Assembly: GCA_024278935.1 (NCBI GenBank)
Contig: JAJRSF010000033.1
Coordinates: 1 to 64,000, forward strand
DNA length: 64,000 bases
Source: Candidatus Zixiibacteriota bacterium
Lineage (GTDB): Bacteria > Zixibacteria > MSB-5A5 > GN15 > FEB-12
Direction of reading: 5' to 3'
Below the pieces are notes generated by a model that was not told the origin of the DNA, did not search any database, and saw only the letters and a program-made list of their open reading frames with translations. How positions within the stretch are numbered: the first letter of the stretch is position 1; each line of letters begins with the position of its first letter. The position numbers were made by a program, and so were the translations under genes. Shown in pieces: positions 49,012 to 58,671 of the stretch.

Positions 49012-49617
49012 ATGAAAAAAACAGTTATCGCATTATTACTTTTGCTTTTTGCCTTTGGCTCTGCTTCAGCAGGGGTACATCATTTCTCCCCAACACCAGC
49101 CGATATGTTTGATTTAGATCACGGCTATTATTACGGATGGGGAATCGATCATGATTTTGGAGATGAAAAAATTTCAAATGTCTTTTTGACCGTTAAAAAT
49201 GTAAACAACTGGTGGCCTGAACCTAATATGTTATTTATCAATATGATGGACCAGATGGATGCCGGCTTGTATGTTGGTGATGATAACGCATCTGTTGGTC
49301 TTCCTGATGATATTCAAAATTTCTATGAAGGTCAGGGCGTTGTTGTTGATGCCTGGACTGACACAGATGGCGGTCCGAATGGTGACTGGGTAGATTTGAA
49401 TTACGATTTTGCATCAATGGGACTTCTCGATGATTTCATTTCGTTCTCTGCCGATGGTAATTTTGGATTTGGTTTTGACCCTGATCGTCATTTCTTTAAT
49501 GATAAGATTCAGCTTACTGTTGTAACTGATACTCCTGAACCGGCAACGATGCTTCTTTTTGCTTTAGGTTTAGCAGGCGGAGTTGTTCGGAAAAGATTTA
49601 AAAGGTTAAATAAATAG
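49012..49617 (+). CDS. PEP-CTERM sorting-domain protein
   Basis: 201 residues: signal peptide (to about 20, FGSASA-GVHHF), an acidic Asp/Gly-rich body, and a C-terminal PEP-CTERM tag with TPEPATMLLFALGLAGGVV then RKRFKRLNK (PEP motif, helix, basic tail). Exosortase recognises such tags and moves the protein to the exterior, often with exopolysaccharide. No exosortase gene is in the window. A sigma54 promoter lies upstream. Confidence 0.88.
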   Translation: MKKTVIALLLLLFAFGSASAGVHHFSPTPADMFDLDHGYYYGWGIDHDFGDEKISNVFLTVKNVNNWWPEPNMLFINMMDQMDAGLYVGDDNASVGLPDDIQNFYEGQGVVVDAWTDTDGGPNGDWVDLNYDFASMGLLDDFISFSADGNFGFGFDPDRHFFNDKIQLTVVTDTPEPATMLLFALGLAGGVVRKRFKRLNK

Positions 49618-49650
49618 TTCATACTAAAAAACAGATAATAAGATTTTTGA

Positions 49651-49679
49651 AAGCTCGCTTTGATAGCGGGCTTTTTTTA
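49651..49679 (+). terminator. Terminator of the PEP-CTERM gene
   Basis: AAGCTCGCTTTGATAGCGGGCTT followed by T residues, 35 bases after the stop codon; overlaps the end of the next convergent gene by a few bases. Confidence 0.85.
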
Positions 49680-49922
49680 TGCATCAACTTTTACTTTGCT
49701 GTTGTTCATCAACCTGACAAATGCAACCAACGCCCAAACAATTTCTAAAACAATAAAAGGATAGACTCCCCCAACGTAGGCGTACCAAGCTGCCATCAAA
49801 GAACCTACAATATTCATTAGAAGATATTCCTTAGAATTTTCAGATAATTTATGGCTGATGTTTAATCCAAATGCTATAAGTAATAATGTTACCCCAAGTG
49901 TTCCTATTATCATTGCGGTCAT
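49677..49922 (-). CDS. Small membrane protein, CBU_0592-like
   Basis: 81 residues from ATG 49922 with GGAGAG upstream; an earlier in-frame start would lie inside the terminator of the upstream gene. Three membrane helices; MNIVGSLMAAWYAYVGGVYPFIVLEIVWALVAFVRL resembles the CBU_0592 family of small membrane proteins of unknown role. Downstream of the ETF-QO gene but past its terminator, so it probably has its own promoter. Confidence 0.65.
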   Translation of the reverse strand: MTAMIIGTLGVTLLLIAFGLNISHKLSENSKEYLLMNIVGSLMAAWYAYVGGVYPFIVLEIVWALVAFVRLMNNSKVKVDA

Positions 49923-49952
49923 AGTACACTCTCCATCTTTGGTATCTTTGTC

Positions 49953-49984
49953 AAAAAAAAACGGGACTATCATCTGTCCCGTTT
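49953..49984 (-). terminator. Terminator of the ETF-QO gene
   Basis: On the minus strand AAACGGGAC-AGATGATA-GTCCCGTTT followed by T residues, about 20 bases after the stop codon. Confidence 0.9.
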
Positions 49985-50004
49985 AGATATCTGTTTATTT
50001 CAAA

Positions 50005-51669
50005 CTAACAATTAGTATAGTTAGGACCTTCGCCACCCTGAGGTGTCACCCATCTGATTACCTGATACGGATCTGCAATATCGCATGTTTTACAATGGAC
50101 ACAATTAGATGGTGTCAGTTGTAATTTTGTATCGGCACCATCTTCAACCATTTCATACACTTGTGCCGGACAGAAATGCTGACACGGATTGCCGTATTCT
50201 TCTTTACATTTTGTATTACAAATATCAAAGTCGGTAATTTGTAAATGCGATGGTTGTTCTTCCTCGTGCATCGTTCCTGATTTATACACGTTGGTCAATT
50301 TATCAAATAAATATTCGTTATCAAATTTAAGTGATGCCTTGGATGGTTCCACGCCAAATTCCTGCATGTATTCATCTTTAGTCAGCATATATTCATGGTC
50401 ACGTTTTGATTCTTTGCGATCAAAGAGTCCACCGCCACCGGTTAGCATTTGAATCGATGCGTGTATCATGCCCGGAATAAGCCCGCTCTTGAAACCAGCG
50501 TGGAAATTTCGTGATTGATACATCTCAGTCTTCGCCCAGCTATTATCAAATTTTGTTTTATAACCAGCTAATGTTTTTTGAGAGAAGTCATCTGCTTGTA
50601 ATGCTTCAACAGCTGTTTCGGCAGCCATGATTCCCGATTTGATTGCCAGATGAACACCCTTGAGTTTGGCAGGGTTTAAAAAGCCTGCCGAATCACCACA
50701 GAGCATCAAACCATCATGGTACAGTTTTGGCATCGAGTAATAACCGTTATCCGGCATTGTTTTGGCACCATAGTGAAGCATCGAGCCACCTTCTAAAATC
50801 TTTTTGACAACAGGATGCATTTTATACTGTTGGAATTTCATATGCGGATCATTCATAGGGTTCGGTGAATTAAGCCCAACGGCAAACCCGACCGAAACTT
50901 TGTTCTCACCCATACCATAAATCCACCCACCGCCATATTCATTGAGCGGTTGCGGATATCCGATAGTATGGATAACATCGCCGGCATTGATACGCCCTTC
51001 AGGAACTTCCCATACTTCTTTTACTCCGGTCAAATATGTTTGTGGAATAGAATTCTCTAGAAGTTCAGTAATTTTCTCAAAGGCATGTCTTGTCAAAGAA
51101 CCATGCACACCTTCGCATAGAATTGTCACTTTTGCTTGTATAATAGAACCGGGTTCAAAGTTTGAACGTTTTTCGCCCTCTTTATCAAGACCCATATCAA
51201 CAGTTTGAATACCGGTAACTTTGCCATCTGCAATTATTAATTCATAGCCTGCAAGCCCGGCATATACATCTATGCCTAAAGCTTCAACTTGTTCAGCAAG
51301 CCATGTAGTAAATTTATTGAGAGAAATAACATAGTTGCCATGGTTATGTAACGATGGTGGCATGAATGGAAATTTTAGCGAACTATTTTTAAAAAGATAG
51401 TGCATAGAATCGGCGGTAACTTCCGCCTCAAGCGGTGCACCCAATTCTTTAAAATCAGGAATAAGTTCGGCAATGCCTCTCGGATTCATCACTGCACCGG
51501 ATAGCGAATGTGCACCGGCGTATGCTGCTTTATCTATCAGTAGAATTTCCGGCATTTCTAAAGATTGCGCTTCAACTAATTTTGCAATCTTATACGCCGT
51601 TGCAAGTCCTGCCGGACCAGCACCTACTATTAATATATCTGTTTCAAGAATTTCTCGTTCGATATCCAT
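50005..51669 (-). CDS. Electron transfer flavoprotein-ubiquinone oxidoreductase
   Basis: 554 residues. FAD motif ILIVGAGPAGLATAY at the start, GYPQPLNEYGGGWIYGM and LHYGAKTMPDNGYYSMPKLYHDGLMLCGDSAGFLNP in the middle, and a C-terminal [4Fe-4S] region with Cys in CQHFCPAQVYE and NCVHCKTCDI. It moves electrons from ETF to quinone, linking fatty-acid or amino-acid oxidation to the respiratory chain. No etfAB gene is adjacent. Confidence 0.95.
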   Translation of the reverse strand: MDIEREILETDILIVGAGPAGLATAYKIAKLVEAQSLEMPEILLIDKAAYAGAHSLSGAVMNPRGIAELIPDFKELGAPLEAEVTADSMHYLFKNSSLKFPFMPPSLHNHGNYVISLNKFTTWLAEQVEALGIDVYAGLAGYELIIADGKVTGIQTVDMGLDKEGEKRSNFEPGSIIQAKVTILCEGVHGSLTRHAFEKITELLENSIPQTYLTGVKEVWEVPEGRINAGDVIHTIGYPQPLNEYGGGWIYGMGENKVSVGFAVGLNSPNPMNDPHMKFQQYKMHPVVKKILEGGSMLHYGAKTMPDNGYYSMPKLYHDGLMLCGDSAGFLNPAKLKGVHLAIKSGIMAAETAVEALQADDFSQKTLAGYKTKFDNSWAKTEMYQSRNFHAGFKSGLIPGMIHASIQMLTGGGGLFDRKESKRDHEYMLTKDEYMQEFGVEPSKASLKFDNEYLFDKLTNVYKSGTMHEEEQPSHLQITDFDICNTKCKEEYGNPCQHFCPAQVYEMVEDGADTKLQLTPSNCVHCKTCDIADPYQVIRWVTPQGGEGPNYTNC

Positions 51670-51747
51670 ACCATATACCTCTTATTTACATTAACTTACC
51701 TAAGAAAAGATAGAATGAAGTATGAAAAAATGCAAGAAATATTCAGA

Positions 51748-52230
51748 TTACTTTGATGCCCGAGCAGATGATGTCGATGGTTTAGAATCAGAACTTTTAG
51801 AAATAGTTCTTCGAGTCACATACTTGCTGTTTTTCAGATTACCTTTAGGTTCTTCATGATGAATGTTACCTTGAGAAATCTGAAGCATTTCCGCAAGTCT
51901 CTTTTTATCACACCCGATAGTGATTAGACGTATCGTTGTAATAATAGGGCGACGTAACAATGAGTTATTATCTGCTATGAGTTGAAAAAGTGCTTTTCTG
52001 TCATGTAATATCTCAGCGATATTTAATTTAGTATACTCCGGTGCAGCAGTGTTTAAAAAATGCTTCACGTCGATATGACCGATTAAATTTTTCAATTCAA
52101 AAACAGTAAGTGGGTTTTCATCCAGTTTGCGGACAGTAAGCAAAACTCCTGAATCTTCGATAAATTGTTTTGCATCATGACAAATAGTGTCATTAGCAAA
52201 AGTATAAAATGTTGCTCGTTTAGGAGCCAT
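51748..52230 (-). CDS. ArsC/Spx-like thioredoxin-fold protein
   Basis: 160 residues with GGAGG before ATG. The first 110 follow the ArsC/Spx fold (FYTFANDTICHDAKQFIEDSG, then VFELKNLIGHIDVKHFLN, LLRRPIITT). The active site has a single Cys (Cys17); the Spx CxxC second Cys is absent. The C-terminal 45 residues are Ser/Lys-rich and look disordered. True arsenate reduction is not supported; a regulatory or redox role is possible. Confidence 0.7.
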   Translation of the reverse strand: MAPKRATFYTFANDTICHDAKQFIEDSGVLLTVRKLDENPLTVFELKNLIGHIDVKHFLNTAAPEYTKLNIAEILHDRKALFQLIADNNSLLRRPIITTIRLITIGCDKKRLAEMLQISQGNIHHEEPKGNLKNSKYVTRRTISKSSDSKPSTSSARASK

Positions 52231-52575
52231 AATTCCTCCAAAAAAATGTTAAATCAATTTTTTTGTTCTTCGTTAAATTTTAATTGTTAATGAAATTCCA
52301 AAAATAAGTTTGGATTTATCTTACATAGTGAACATATACATAATTGTCAATATAAATATTGACGAGATTTCTGAATTTATTTTTCCTTGAATTCTTAGAA
52401 CTTCAAAAAGTTAAATACCGACTAAAAATGTGCAGAGAGTCATTTGAGATTCTAAAGTTATTATCGGAAATATTGAGTTTGAGTTTAAATTCCAACCTCT
52501 AATAGTTAAACGAATGTAAAGTTGAATAGTTTCAAAATCAATAAAAAAGATTATCTAAAGTTCTATTTTCTTCTC
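52231..52575. other. Intergenic region
   Basis: About 345 AT-rich bases between the O-methyltransferase stop and the ArsC-like start. No gene, no strong hairpin; it should hold the promoter of the ArsC-like gene. Confidence 0.5.
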
Positions 52576-53193
52576 CTATAACCGAACCGAAATAGCTATA
52601 CCATCGCGAATAGGCATAATAGTTGTAAAAAAGCGACTATCTTTATACAAATCATCAGTAAATTCTACAATAGCTTTCGTATCAGCATCCTGCTTTTTAT
52701 CACAAACTTTGCCGGACCAGATAAGATTATCGGTAATGAAAAGACCACCTTTTTTAAGCCGAGAAGCAGCTAAATCAATAGTTTTGGGGTAGTCGATTTT
52801 ATTGATATCATTTAAGATTATATCAAACGGACCGTCGATTTTTTTTATAGACTTCAGTGCATCACCAACTTTAAAATCAAATTGCGTCTGCAAACCGGCT
52901 CGTTTAAAAAAGTCAAAAGCAGTACGTTTGTTGGCTACAGATGAATCAGTCATAGTGATATGACCTTTTCCTTTGATAGCTAGTGAAAACCAAAAAGCCG
53001 AATAGCCGAAGCCCGAACCAAGTTCGAGTATTTTTCGTGCTTTCATCATATGAGCAGTCTGAAATAAATAACGACCTACTAAAGGACCAATAATCGGAAA
53101 ATCATTTTCAGCAGCATGGTCTTCCATTTGGCGTAAAATTGCAGGACGTTCAGGAATCTTTTTTTCTAAATATTTATGAACCTTTTGAAACAT
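52576..53193 (-). CDS. O-methyltransferase, catechol-type SAM-dependent
   Basis: 205 residues with the O-methyltransferase_3 pattern: KILELGSGFGYSAFWFSLA (SAM), TMTDSS (acidic), and metal-side DIILNDINKIDYP and ITDNLIWSGKV. Such enzymes methylate phenolic or catechol oxygens with Mg. Last gene of the pdxT-lipA-ispH-ccmF-Rieske group; substrate unknown. Confidence 0.88.
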   Translation of the reverse strand: MFQKVHKYLEKKIPERPAILRQMEDHAAENDFPIIGPLVGRYLFQTAHMMKARKILELGSGFGYSAFWFSLAIKGKGHITMTDSSVANKRTAFDFFKRAGLQTQFDFKVGDALKSIKKIDGPFDIILNDINKIDYPKTIDLAASRLKKGGLFITDNLIWSGKVCDKKQDADTKAIVEFTDDLYKDSRFFTTIMPIRDGIAISVRL

Positions 53194-53211
53194 AAAAACC
53201 TTTCAAGATAA

Positions 53212-53520
53212 TTAAAAATCAAAGATGATATAAATCCAACCATCGGATATTTCAATTTCGAATTTTTTTAAATCCATATTTTCATGAGTGAGACATTTTC
53301 CACTCTTTAAGTCGTATTTCCAGTCATGCCAGTTACATGTAACCACGCCTTCGATAGCCTCAGCCATATTAAGCGGTGCTTTCATATGTTTGCATTCAGA
53401 TTCCATAGCAGAAATCTTACCATTATCATTATAAACTGCGATTTTACGAGCAAGTATCTTTTTGTCTATTGACTTCCCAGCCGGAAGTTCTTCGACTTTA
53501 CAAAATTTAATTTTTTGCAC
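53212..53520 (-). CDS. Rieske [2Fe-2S] ferredoxin
   Basis: 103 residues from GTG 53520, chosen because AAGG stands 5 bases before it and it starts the conserved domain (QKIKFCKVEELPAG); an upstream ATG at 53577 would add 19 residues with no RBS. Cluster ligands are CKHMKAPL and CNWHDWKYDL (CxH, CxxH). A soluble electron carrier; its position between ccmF and an O-methyltransferase does not identify a partner. Confidence 0.85.
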   Translation of the reverse strand: MQKIKFCKVEELPAGKSIDKKILARKIAVYNDNGKISAMESECKHMKAPLNMAEAIEGVVTCNWHDWKYDLKSGKCLTHENMDLKKFEIEISDGWIYIIFDF

Positions 53521-53703
53521 TACAACCTTATCGTATGAAATAAATCTACGTATTAAATCTCTCTGATAATTTACCATTCTGACAAACTGAGATGTAATCC
53601 TTACTAACTGTTAAAAAAGTAAGGAGCAACAAAAGCTTTTCCCATAAAAAGTTTTATTGCTATGGGAATGTAAGATATTTTTCTAAAAAAGCAATCTGAA
53701 ACT

Positions 53704-55944
53704 TTAGGAAACCAGTTCTTTTTTGCTACTTACTACAGTTGTAGGATCAGATGGGCTGTTTTTTGAACGACGTTTCCGCTTCCGCAATGAAAGCCCGCCG
53801 GATAAGAAACAAAGCATTGTCCCGAACCAAAAGAGATTGATCAACGGTTTTTTAGATAGTTCAATAACCAGGCTTGCCTGAGCTAATTCACCTTGCGGAA
53901 TAAAGTCACCCATGATCTTTAGAATAATCGATCCGTTTTCAGGTGAAATACCGGAGATAAAAACTCGTCCTTTGTTGTAATCGAAAACAGCTTCTTTGGT
54001 TGAAACTTCATCACCCAAGACCTGAATCATTGGCGAGATTTTTTCTGTTTTACCGTCATAGACAATCGTTAAATTTGCCCCGGCAGTTGTTGCCCCATTT
54101 TCACCATGAGATGAAAGTTCATAATCATGAAAAGTTATCTCATATTTATCGATTGTTTTTGTCTCTTCTTTGGCAAATTCAAATATCGATGGGTCATTTG
54201 AGGTCTGCTGTTCCATCCCAATTGGAGCTACATATATATCATGGGTAAGATATTTTTCTACATGCGGTTTCCGCATAACACCCTCTTGATTTTTTGGAAA
54301 TTCATGAGGTAAAATTGCGACAAAATTGTCATCGTCTGATGAAATTTCAACATAACAGTTAAAGCCTTTTGCATTATCAACTATCTGTGTGAATTTCATT
54401 TCATATCCCATTGCCGTGACTACTTCATTTTGTGGTAACACAATTGTTTTCTTTGTTTCAAAACCTGCCGAAAGTCCTGCACCTATCATTGCGACTGCAA
54501 TACCGATATGAGCAAGATAACCGGGAACGAATTTTTTATCTTTAAAAGAAATATATAAAACTATGCTATTTGAAACAATTGCCATAACAGCAGTCCCAAA
54601 GAATAAGAGATACATCAGTTCATAAGTAAAACCGGTCACAAGCAGACCAATAATAGTAAGCAACCCTGCAGAAACACCCGACATCAGAATTTTTGGTTTT
54701 GAAAGTCCTTTGTTCCATTTAAAGGCCGGGAATAATCCAAGAAGCAACATAAGACCGATTGCAATCGGAGTCATTGTGACAAAATAATAATGCAGTCCGA
54801 CCGCTGAAGGGTCTTCGTTAAATCGTGTGAGTAGCGGTGCAGATGTACCAAGCAGAGTCAATACTCCACCGATAAACAGAACCAAAACGCCTAGCGTTAC
54901 CATATACGATCTGGAAGCAACTTCAGAAAAAGCCGGGTTCGGGGTGATGTCTCTCCATCTGAAAGCTATCAAACCTAAACCAATTATAACAAAAAGCAGA
55001 AGTCCGCTTACCAAATAATTATTTAATCCAAGGTCGACAAAAGAGTGCACCGAGAAGTCAGCAAGAACGCCTGAGCGAGTTAGGAAAGTACCATAAAGAA
55101 CCGACCAAAACGAAAGACAAACCATAAAGAGTGAAAACCGCATGAGCCCTTTGCGTAGTCGATTGATAAATAGAACATGAATTTGTGCTGCTAAAAATAT
55201 CCACGGAATAAACGATGAGTTTTCAACCGGGGCCCATGCCCAGAATCCACCCCATCCGAGAGTGATATATGCCCAGTATCCACCCATCACGAGTGAGACA
55301 CCGAGAGTAAGCCACGCAAAGACTGTCCATTTGCGAGCTGATTCAGCCCATTGGGTATACTTTCTTTCTACTAAACCGGTCATTGCAAATGCAAATGGAA
55401 ATACTGCACCGGAGAAACCGACAAACATTATCGGCGGATGAATCTGCATCCAGAAATTTTGTAGTAACGGATTTAAACCGGCACCTTCGGTTCGAAAGAC
55501 AGGAAGCAATTCAAATGGTGATTTTTTTATAAGAATAATTATAATCGATATAATAAAAAGATTCACAAAAACCATATTTCCTTTTTCAAAATCACCGGCA
55601 GTCCGAAGCATGACAACTCCAAGAATCGATGTAAAGAAAATCCAAAGCAGGAACGTTCCCTCTTGCCCGCCCCATAAGGTCGATATGAGATACCCAAGCG
55701 GTAAATCAGTCGAGGAATATGAATATACATAGGCAACAGTAAAGTCATGAGTGAGAATCAGATAGAATAAGACAGCAATTGTAACGACAATAAGCCCTGT
55801 AGAGGCGTAGTAAAAATTGCGAGCAAGGTTTAGATATTCATCTTTGCCTCTCCATGCCATAGAATAAAAGACCAGAGACAAGACCAGCGAAACCGCTGTT
55901 GCAAATATAACCAAATCTCCAAAATATGCTAAACTTAGACCCAT
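53704..55944 (-). CDS. ccmF: Cytochrome c maturation haem lyase, CcmF-like
   Basis: 746 residues with about 12-15 membrane helices and the tryptophan-rich WWD-like haem-binding motif WGGFWAWAPVENSSFIPWIF (about 235-255), plus a periplasmic beta region before the last helix. CcmF/NrfE ligate haem to apocytochrome c. Other ccm genes are not in the window. It follows ispH by 36 bases, so it probably shares the operon. Confidence 0.93.
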   Translation of the reverse strand: MGLSLAYFGDLVIFATAVSLVLSLVFYSMAWRGKDEYLNLARNFYYASTGLIVVTIAVLFYLILTHDFTVAYVYSYSSTDLPLGYLISTLWGGQEGTFLLWIFFTSILGVVMLRTAGDFEKGNMVFVNLFIISIIIILIKKSPFELLPVFRTEGAGLNPLLQNFWMQIHPPIMFVGFSGAVFPFAFAMTGLVERKYTQWAESARKWTVFAWLTLGVSLVMGGYWAYITLGWGGFWAWAPVENSSFIPWIFLAAQIHVLFINRLRKGLMRFSLFMVCLSFWSVLYGTFLTRSGVLADFSVHSFVDLGLNNYLVSGLLLFVIIGLGLIAFRWRDITPNPAFSEVASRSYMVTLGVLVLFIGGVLTLLGTSAPLLTRFNEDPSAVGLHYYFVTMTPIAIGLMLLLGLFPAFKWNKGLSKPKILMSGVSAGLLTIIGLLVTGFTYELMYLLFFGTAVMAIVSNSIVLYISFKDKKFVPGYLAHIGIAVAMIGAGLSAGFETKKTIVLPQNEVVTAMGYEMKFTQIVDNAKGFNCYVEISSDDDNFVAILPHEFPKNQEGVMRKPHVEKYLTHDIYVAPIGMEQQTSNDPSIFEFAKEETKTIDKYEITFHDYELSSHGENGATTAGANLTIVYDGKTEKISPMIQVLGDEVSTKEAVFDYNKGRVFISGISPENGSIILKIMGDFIPQGELAQASLVIELSKKPLINLFWFGTMLCFLSGGLSLRKRKRRSKNSPSDPTTVVSSKKELVS

Positions 55945-55980
55945 TATGTATACCTTTATGTAAAAAAATTTACGAGTTAA

Positions 55981-56898
55981 TTATCCGATAGTTCGGGAAA
56001 CTTTTTTTCGATCAGTTTCTGATTGCAGAACTTCAGCAGTTCCACCTGAAATTTCAACCAACTTTTTAATGACATCTTCCACAAGAAAATCAGGAGTTGA
56101 GGCACCTGCCGAGATTCCGACAGATTCTATAGTGGCATCATCAAACCAGCTGGCATCGACATCTTTGGCTGAACCAATCAGTATGCCATTGCCACAAATA
56201 TCATTTGAAATTGCTGCTAAACGATGTGAATTCGCTGATGAATTTGAACCAACAACTAAGACCATATCAACTTTTGGAGCAAGCTCTAAAATAGCGGACT
56301 GACGTTTTGTCGTTGCATTACAAATAGTGTTAAATATTTTTAAGTGTGGCCATTTTTTTAGAGCCTTTTTTTCTACTATAGCAAAATCTTCAATATGAGC
56401 AGTTGTCTGTACTGTCAGACCAAGTTTTCTATCACTCCAATCAGGAAGGGCAAGCAGCTCTTCTTCGTTGGCAGCACATGTAATATGGTCAGGAGCATAT
56501 CCGACAATTCCCATAGTTTCTTCATGATGCGGATTGCCGTAATGAATAATATTATAGCCATCTTTGACAGCATCGGTAATAATATCATAAATATTTGTCA
56601 CAAGCGGACAGGTAGCGTCGATAACATTAAGACCTTTGCTCTCCGCTTTTCTAATAATATCAGGAGCGATACCATGGGCGGAAATTATAAGGGTTCCTTC
56701 TGATACATCATCAACAGATTTTGCCTGACCAACACCACGTTTCTTAAATTTTTCTACGACATGTTCGTTATGCACAATTTCATTCAAAATTGTCACAGTA
56801 CCGGTTGCATTTTCAGATGTTTCCTCGGCAAATTTAATGGCTCGTTTTACACCCATGCAAAAACCATGATGCGACGCTATATGAATTTTCTTTAACAT
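55981..56898 (-). CDS. ispH: 4-hydroxy-3-methylbut-2-enyl diphosphate reductase
   Basis: 305 residues with the three [4Fe-4S] cysteines in HGFCMGVKRA, IDATCPLV and FNTICNATTKRQ. It carries out the last step of the MEP pathway, making IPP and DMAPP. The start overlaps the lipA stop by 7 bases, suggesting translational coupling. Normal length. Confidence 0.96.
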   Translation of the reverse strand: MLKKIHIASHHGFCMGVKRAIKFAEETSENATGTVTILNEIVHNEHVVEKFKKRGVGQAKSVDDVSEGTLIISAHGIAPDIIRKAESKGLNVIDATCPLVTNIYDIITDAVKDGYNIIHYGNPHHEETMGIVGYAPDHITCAANEEELLALPDWSDRKLGLTVQTTAHIEDFAIVEKKALKKWPHLKIFNTICNATTKRQSAILELAPKVDMVLVVGSNSSANSHRLAAISNDICGNGILIGSAKDVDASWFDDATIESVGISAGASTPDFLVEDVIKKLVEISGGTAEVLQSETDRKKVSRTIG

Positions 56899-57854
56899 GC
56901 TTTATCCAAAAGTTGTTGCGTTTGATTAAATGCTTTATACGACGAACGTACCATCGGACCTGCCTCGACATGTCCGATACCAATCTCTTTGCCAATTTTT
57001 GCAAGTTCAGCAAACTCGTTCGGATGGTAATATTTCTCAACCGGAAGATGCTGCGCTGAAGGTCGTAAGTACTGACCTATAGTGACAAGATCACAACCGG
57101 TGGCATGAATCTGTTGAAGCAGTTCGACAACCTCGTCGACTGTTTCACCAAGTCCAACCATGATACCTGTTTTTACGATAGGACGAGTAGGATATTCGTG
57201 CATCCACCTGAGCATTTGCAATGAACGATCTAATTTGGCAGCACCACGAACCCGTTTGTGCAGTCTGCCAACCGTTTCTACATTATGCGCTAATACATCC
57301 ATACCTGAATCAAGTACAATTTTAAGTGAATCATAATTTCCACCTAAGTCAGAAATCAAAAATTCCACTTGTACATTTTTATCCTGCCTTCGGAGGAGCT
57401 CTATAGTCCGGGCAAAAATAGTCGCTCCCCCATCGGGCAGATCATCTCGTGTAACCGAAGTTATCACTACTTGTTTTAATTTTAATAATGCAACCACATC
57501 GGCCAACCGACGAGGTTCATCTTCATCAAGTCCTTTTGGGAATCCTTTAAGAACATCGCAAAAGTTACAAGTTCTCGTACAATATTTCCCTAAAATCATA
57601 AAAGTCGCCGTGCCTTCATCCCAACATTCTCGGATATTCGGACAAGCAGCTTCTTGGCAAACAGAGTGCAGACCATGTTCGTTTAAGATATCTTTCACTC
57701 TTTTAAAATTCGGTCCATTGGCGGCCGTGGTTTTCATCCATTTCGGAAGCTTGGAATGAGGCACCATAGCACGTTCACTTTTTGTTGGGGCTTTAGGTTT
57801 TGCCCCATGAGCCGAATGCTCACCTATTGATTGTGTAAATAAGACTTTATACAT
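56892..57854 (-). CDS. lipA: Lipoyl synthase
   Basis: 320 residues with both clusters: auxiliary CQEAACPNIREC and radical-SAM CTRTCNFC. It inserts sulfur at C6 and C8 of octanoyl chains on lipoyl domains, feeding 2-oxoacid dehydrogenases; lpd (E3) lies at 12388. It starts 15 bases after pdxT. Confidence 0.97.
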   Translation of the reverse strand: MYKVLFTQSIGEHSAHGAKPKAPTKSERAMVPHSKLPKWMKTTAANGPNFKRVKDILNEHGLHSVCQEAACPNIRECWDEGTATFMILGKYCTRTCNFCDVLKGFPKGLDEDEPRRLADVVALLKLKQVVITSVTRDDLPDGGATIFARTIELLRRQDKNVQVEFLISDLGGNYDSLKIVLDSGMDVLAHNVETVGRLHKRVRGAAKLDRSLQMLRWMHEYPTRPIVKTGIMVGLGETVDEVVELLQQIHATGCDLVTIGQYLRPSAQHLPVEKYYHPNEFAELAKIGKEIGIGHVEAGPMVRSSYKAFNQTQQLLDKAC

Positions 57855-57869
57855 CCATCTAACATACGT

Positions 57870-58478
57870 TTATTTGTTTAAAATATCCACTAAATAATTT
57901 TCTAAAAAAAACTTTAATAAAGTGGTGTCATTTTCAAGCTCGGTATGAAACGAACTTGCCATAATATTATCTTTCTCTACCAATACGGCTTCATTTTCAT
58001 AAGTTGCAAGAATATTTACACCCTTGCTAATTCTTTTAATCCGAGGAGCCCGAATAAACGATGCCTCGCTTTTGACCTCTTTACCGTTTAAGTTCAAAAT
58101 CAGTTCGGTTTCAAACGAAAAAACCTGCCGTCCAAAAGCAGTTCGGGCAATATCAATATCAAGAAGTTGTAACGGTTTGACATTTGCCTGATTTGCTTCT
58201 ATCTCATTTGATAACAGAATCATCCCGGCACAAGTTCCCCAAATTGGTTTAGACTCTCCAAAATCGACCAGTGGCTCCCGTAATCCAAAGCGGTCTATAA
58301 GCTTACTTATCGTCGTTGATTCGCCACCAGGAATAATAAGAGCATCGATATTGGCAAGATGTTTCGGTAGCCGTACATAACTACTCTTCGCACCAAGCAG
58401 ATCGAGCTGATTTTTGTGGCATTCATAGTCCCCTTGAAGGGCTAAAATACCGATGGTTAAATTCTTAAAGTCAGACAT
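57870..58478 (-). CDS. pdxT: Pyridoxal 5'-phosphate synthase glutaminase subunit
   Basis: 202 residues from ATG 58478 (MSDFKNLTIGILALQGDYECH); the longer frame upstream is AT-rich non-homologous sequence. GGESTTISKLIDR, nucleophile Cys in WGTCAGMILLS and His in SSFHTELEND form the triad. It makes ammonia for PdxS (60305-61189). The two genes are about 1.8 kb apart rather than adjacent as usual. Confidence 0.96.
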   Translation of the reverse strand: MSDFKNLTIGILALQGDYECHKNQLDLLGAKSSYVRLPKHLANIDALIIPGGESTTISKLIDRFGLREPLVDFGESKPIWGTCAGMILLSNEIEANQANVKPLQLLDIDIARTAFGRQVFSFETELILNLNGKEVKSEASFIRAPRIKRISKGVNILATYENEAVLVEKDNIMASSFHTELENDTTLLKFFLENYLVDILNK

Positions 58479-58671
58479 ATTTCTCTTACACTTACAGTTA
58501 ATTTTGTGTCCAAGTATATGCCATATATTTTCAGAATCAAGCTGGTTTTTATTGATAATATGCGTCAATATTTTTAAAGAGTTCTTTTTTTGAAATAATT
58601 GTAATAAAAGCACTAATCGAAAATAGAATAATACCGATTATATCAATAGAATTACTTAATTTGATAAGGGT

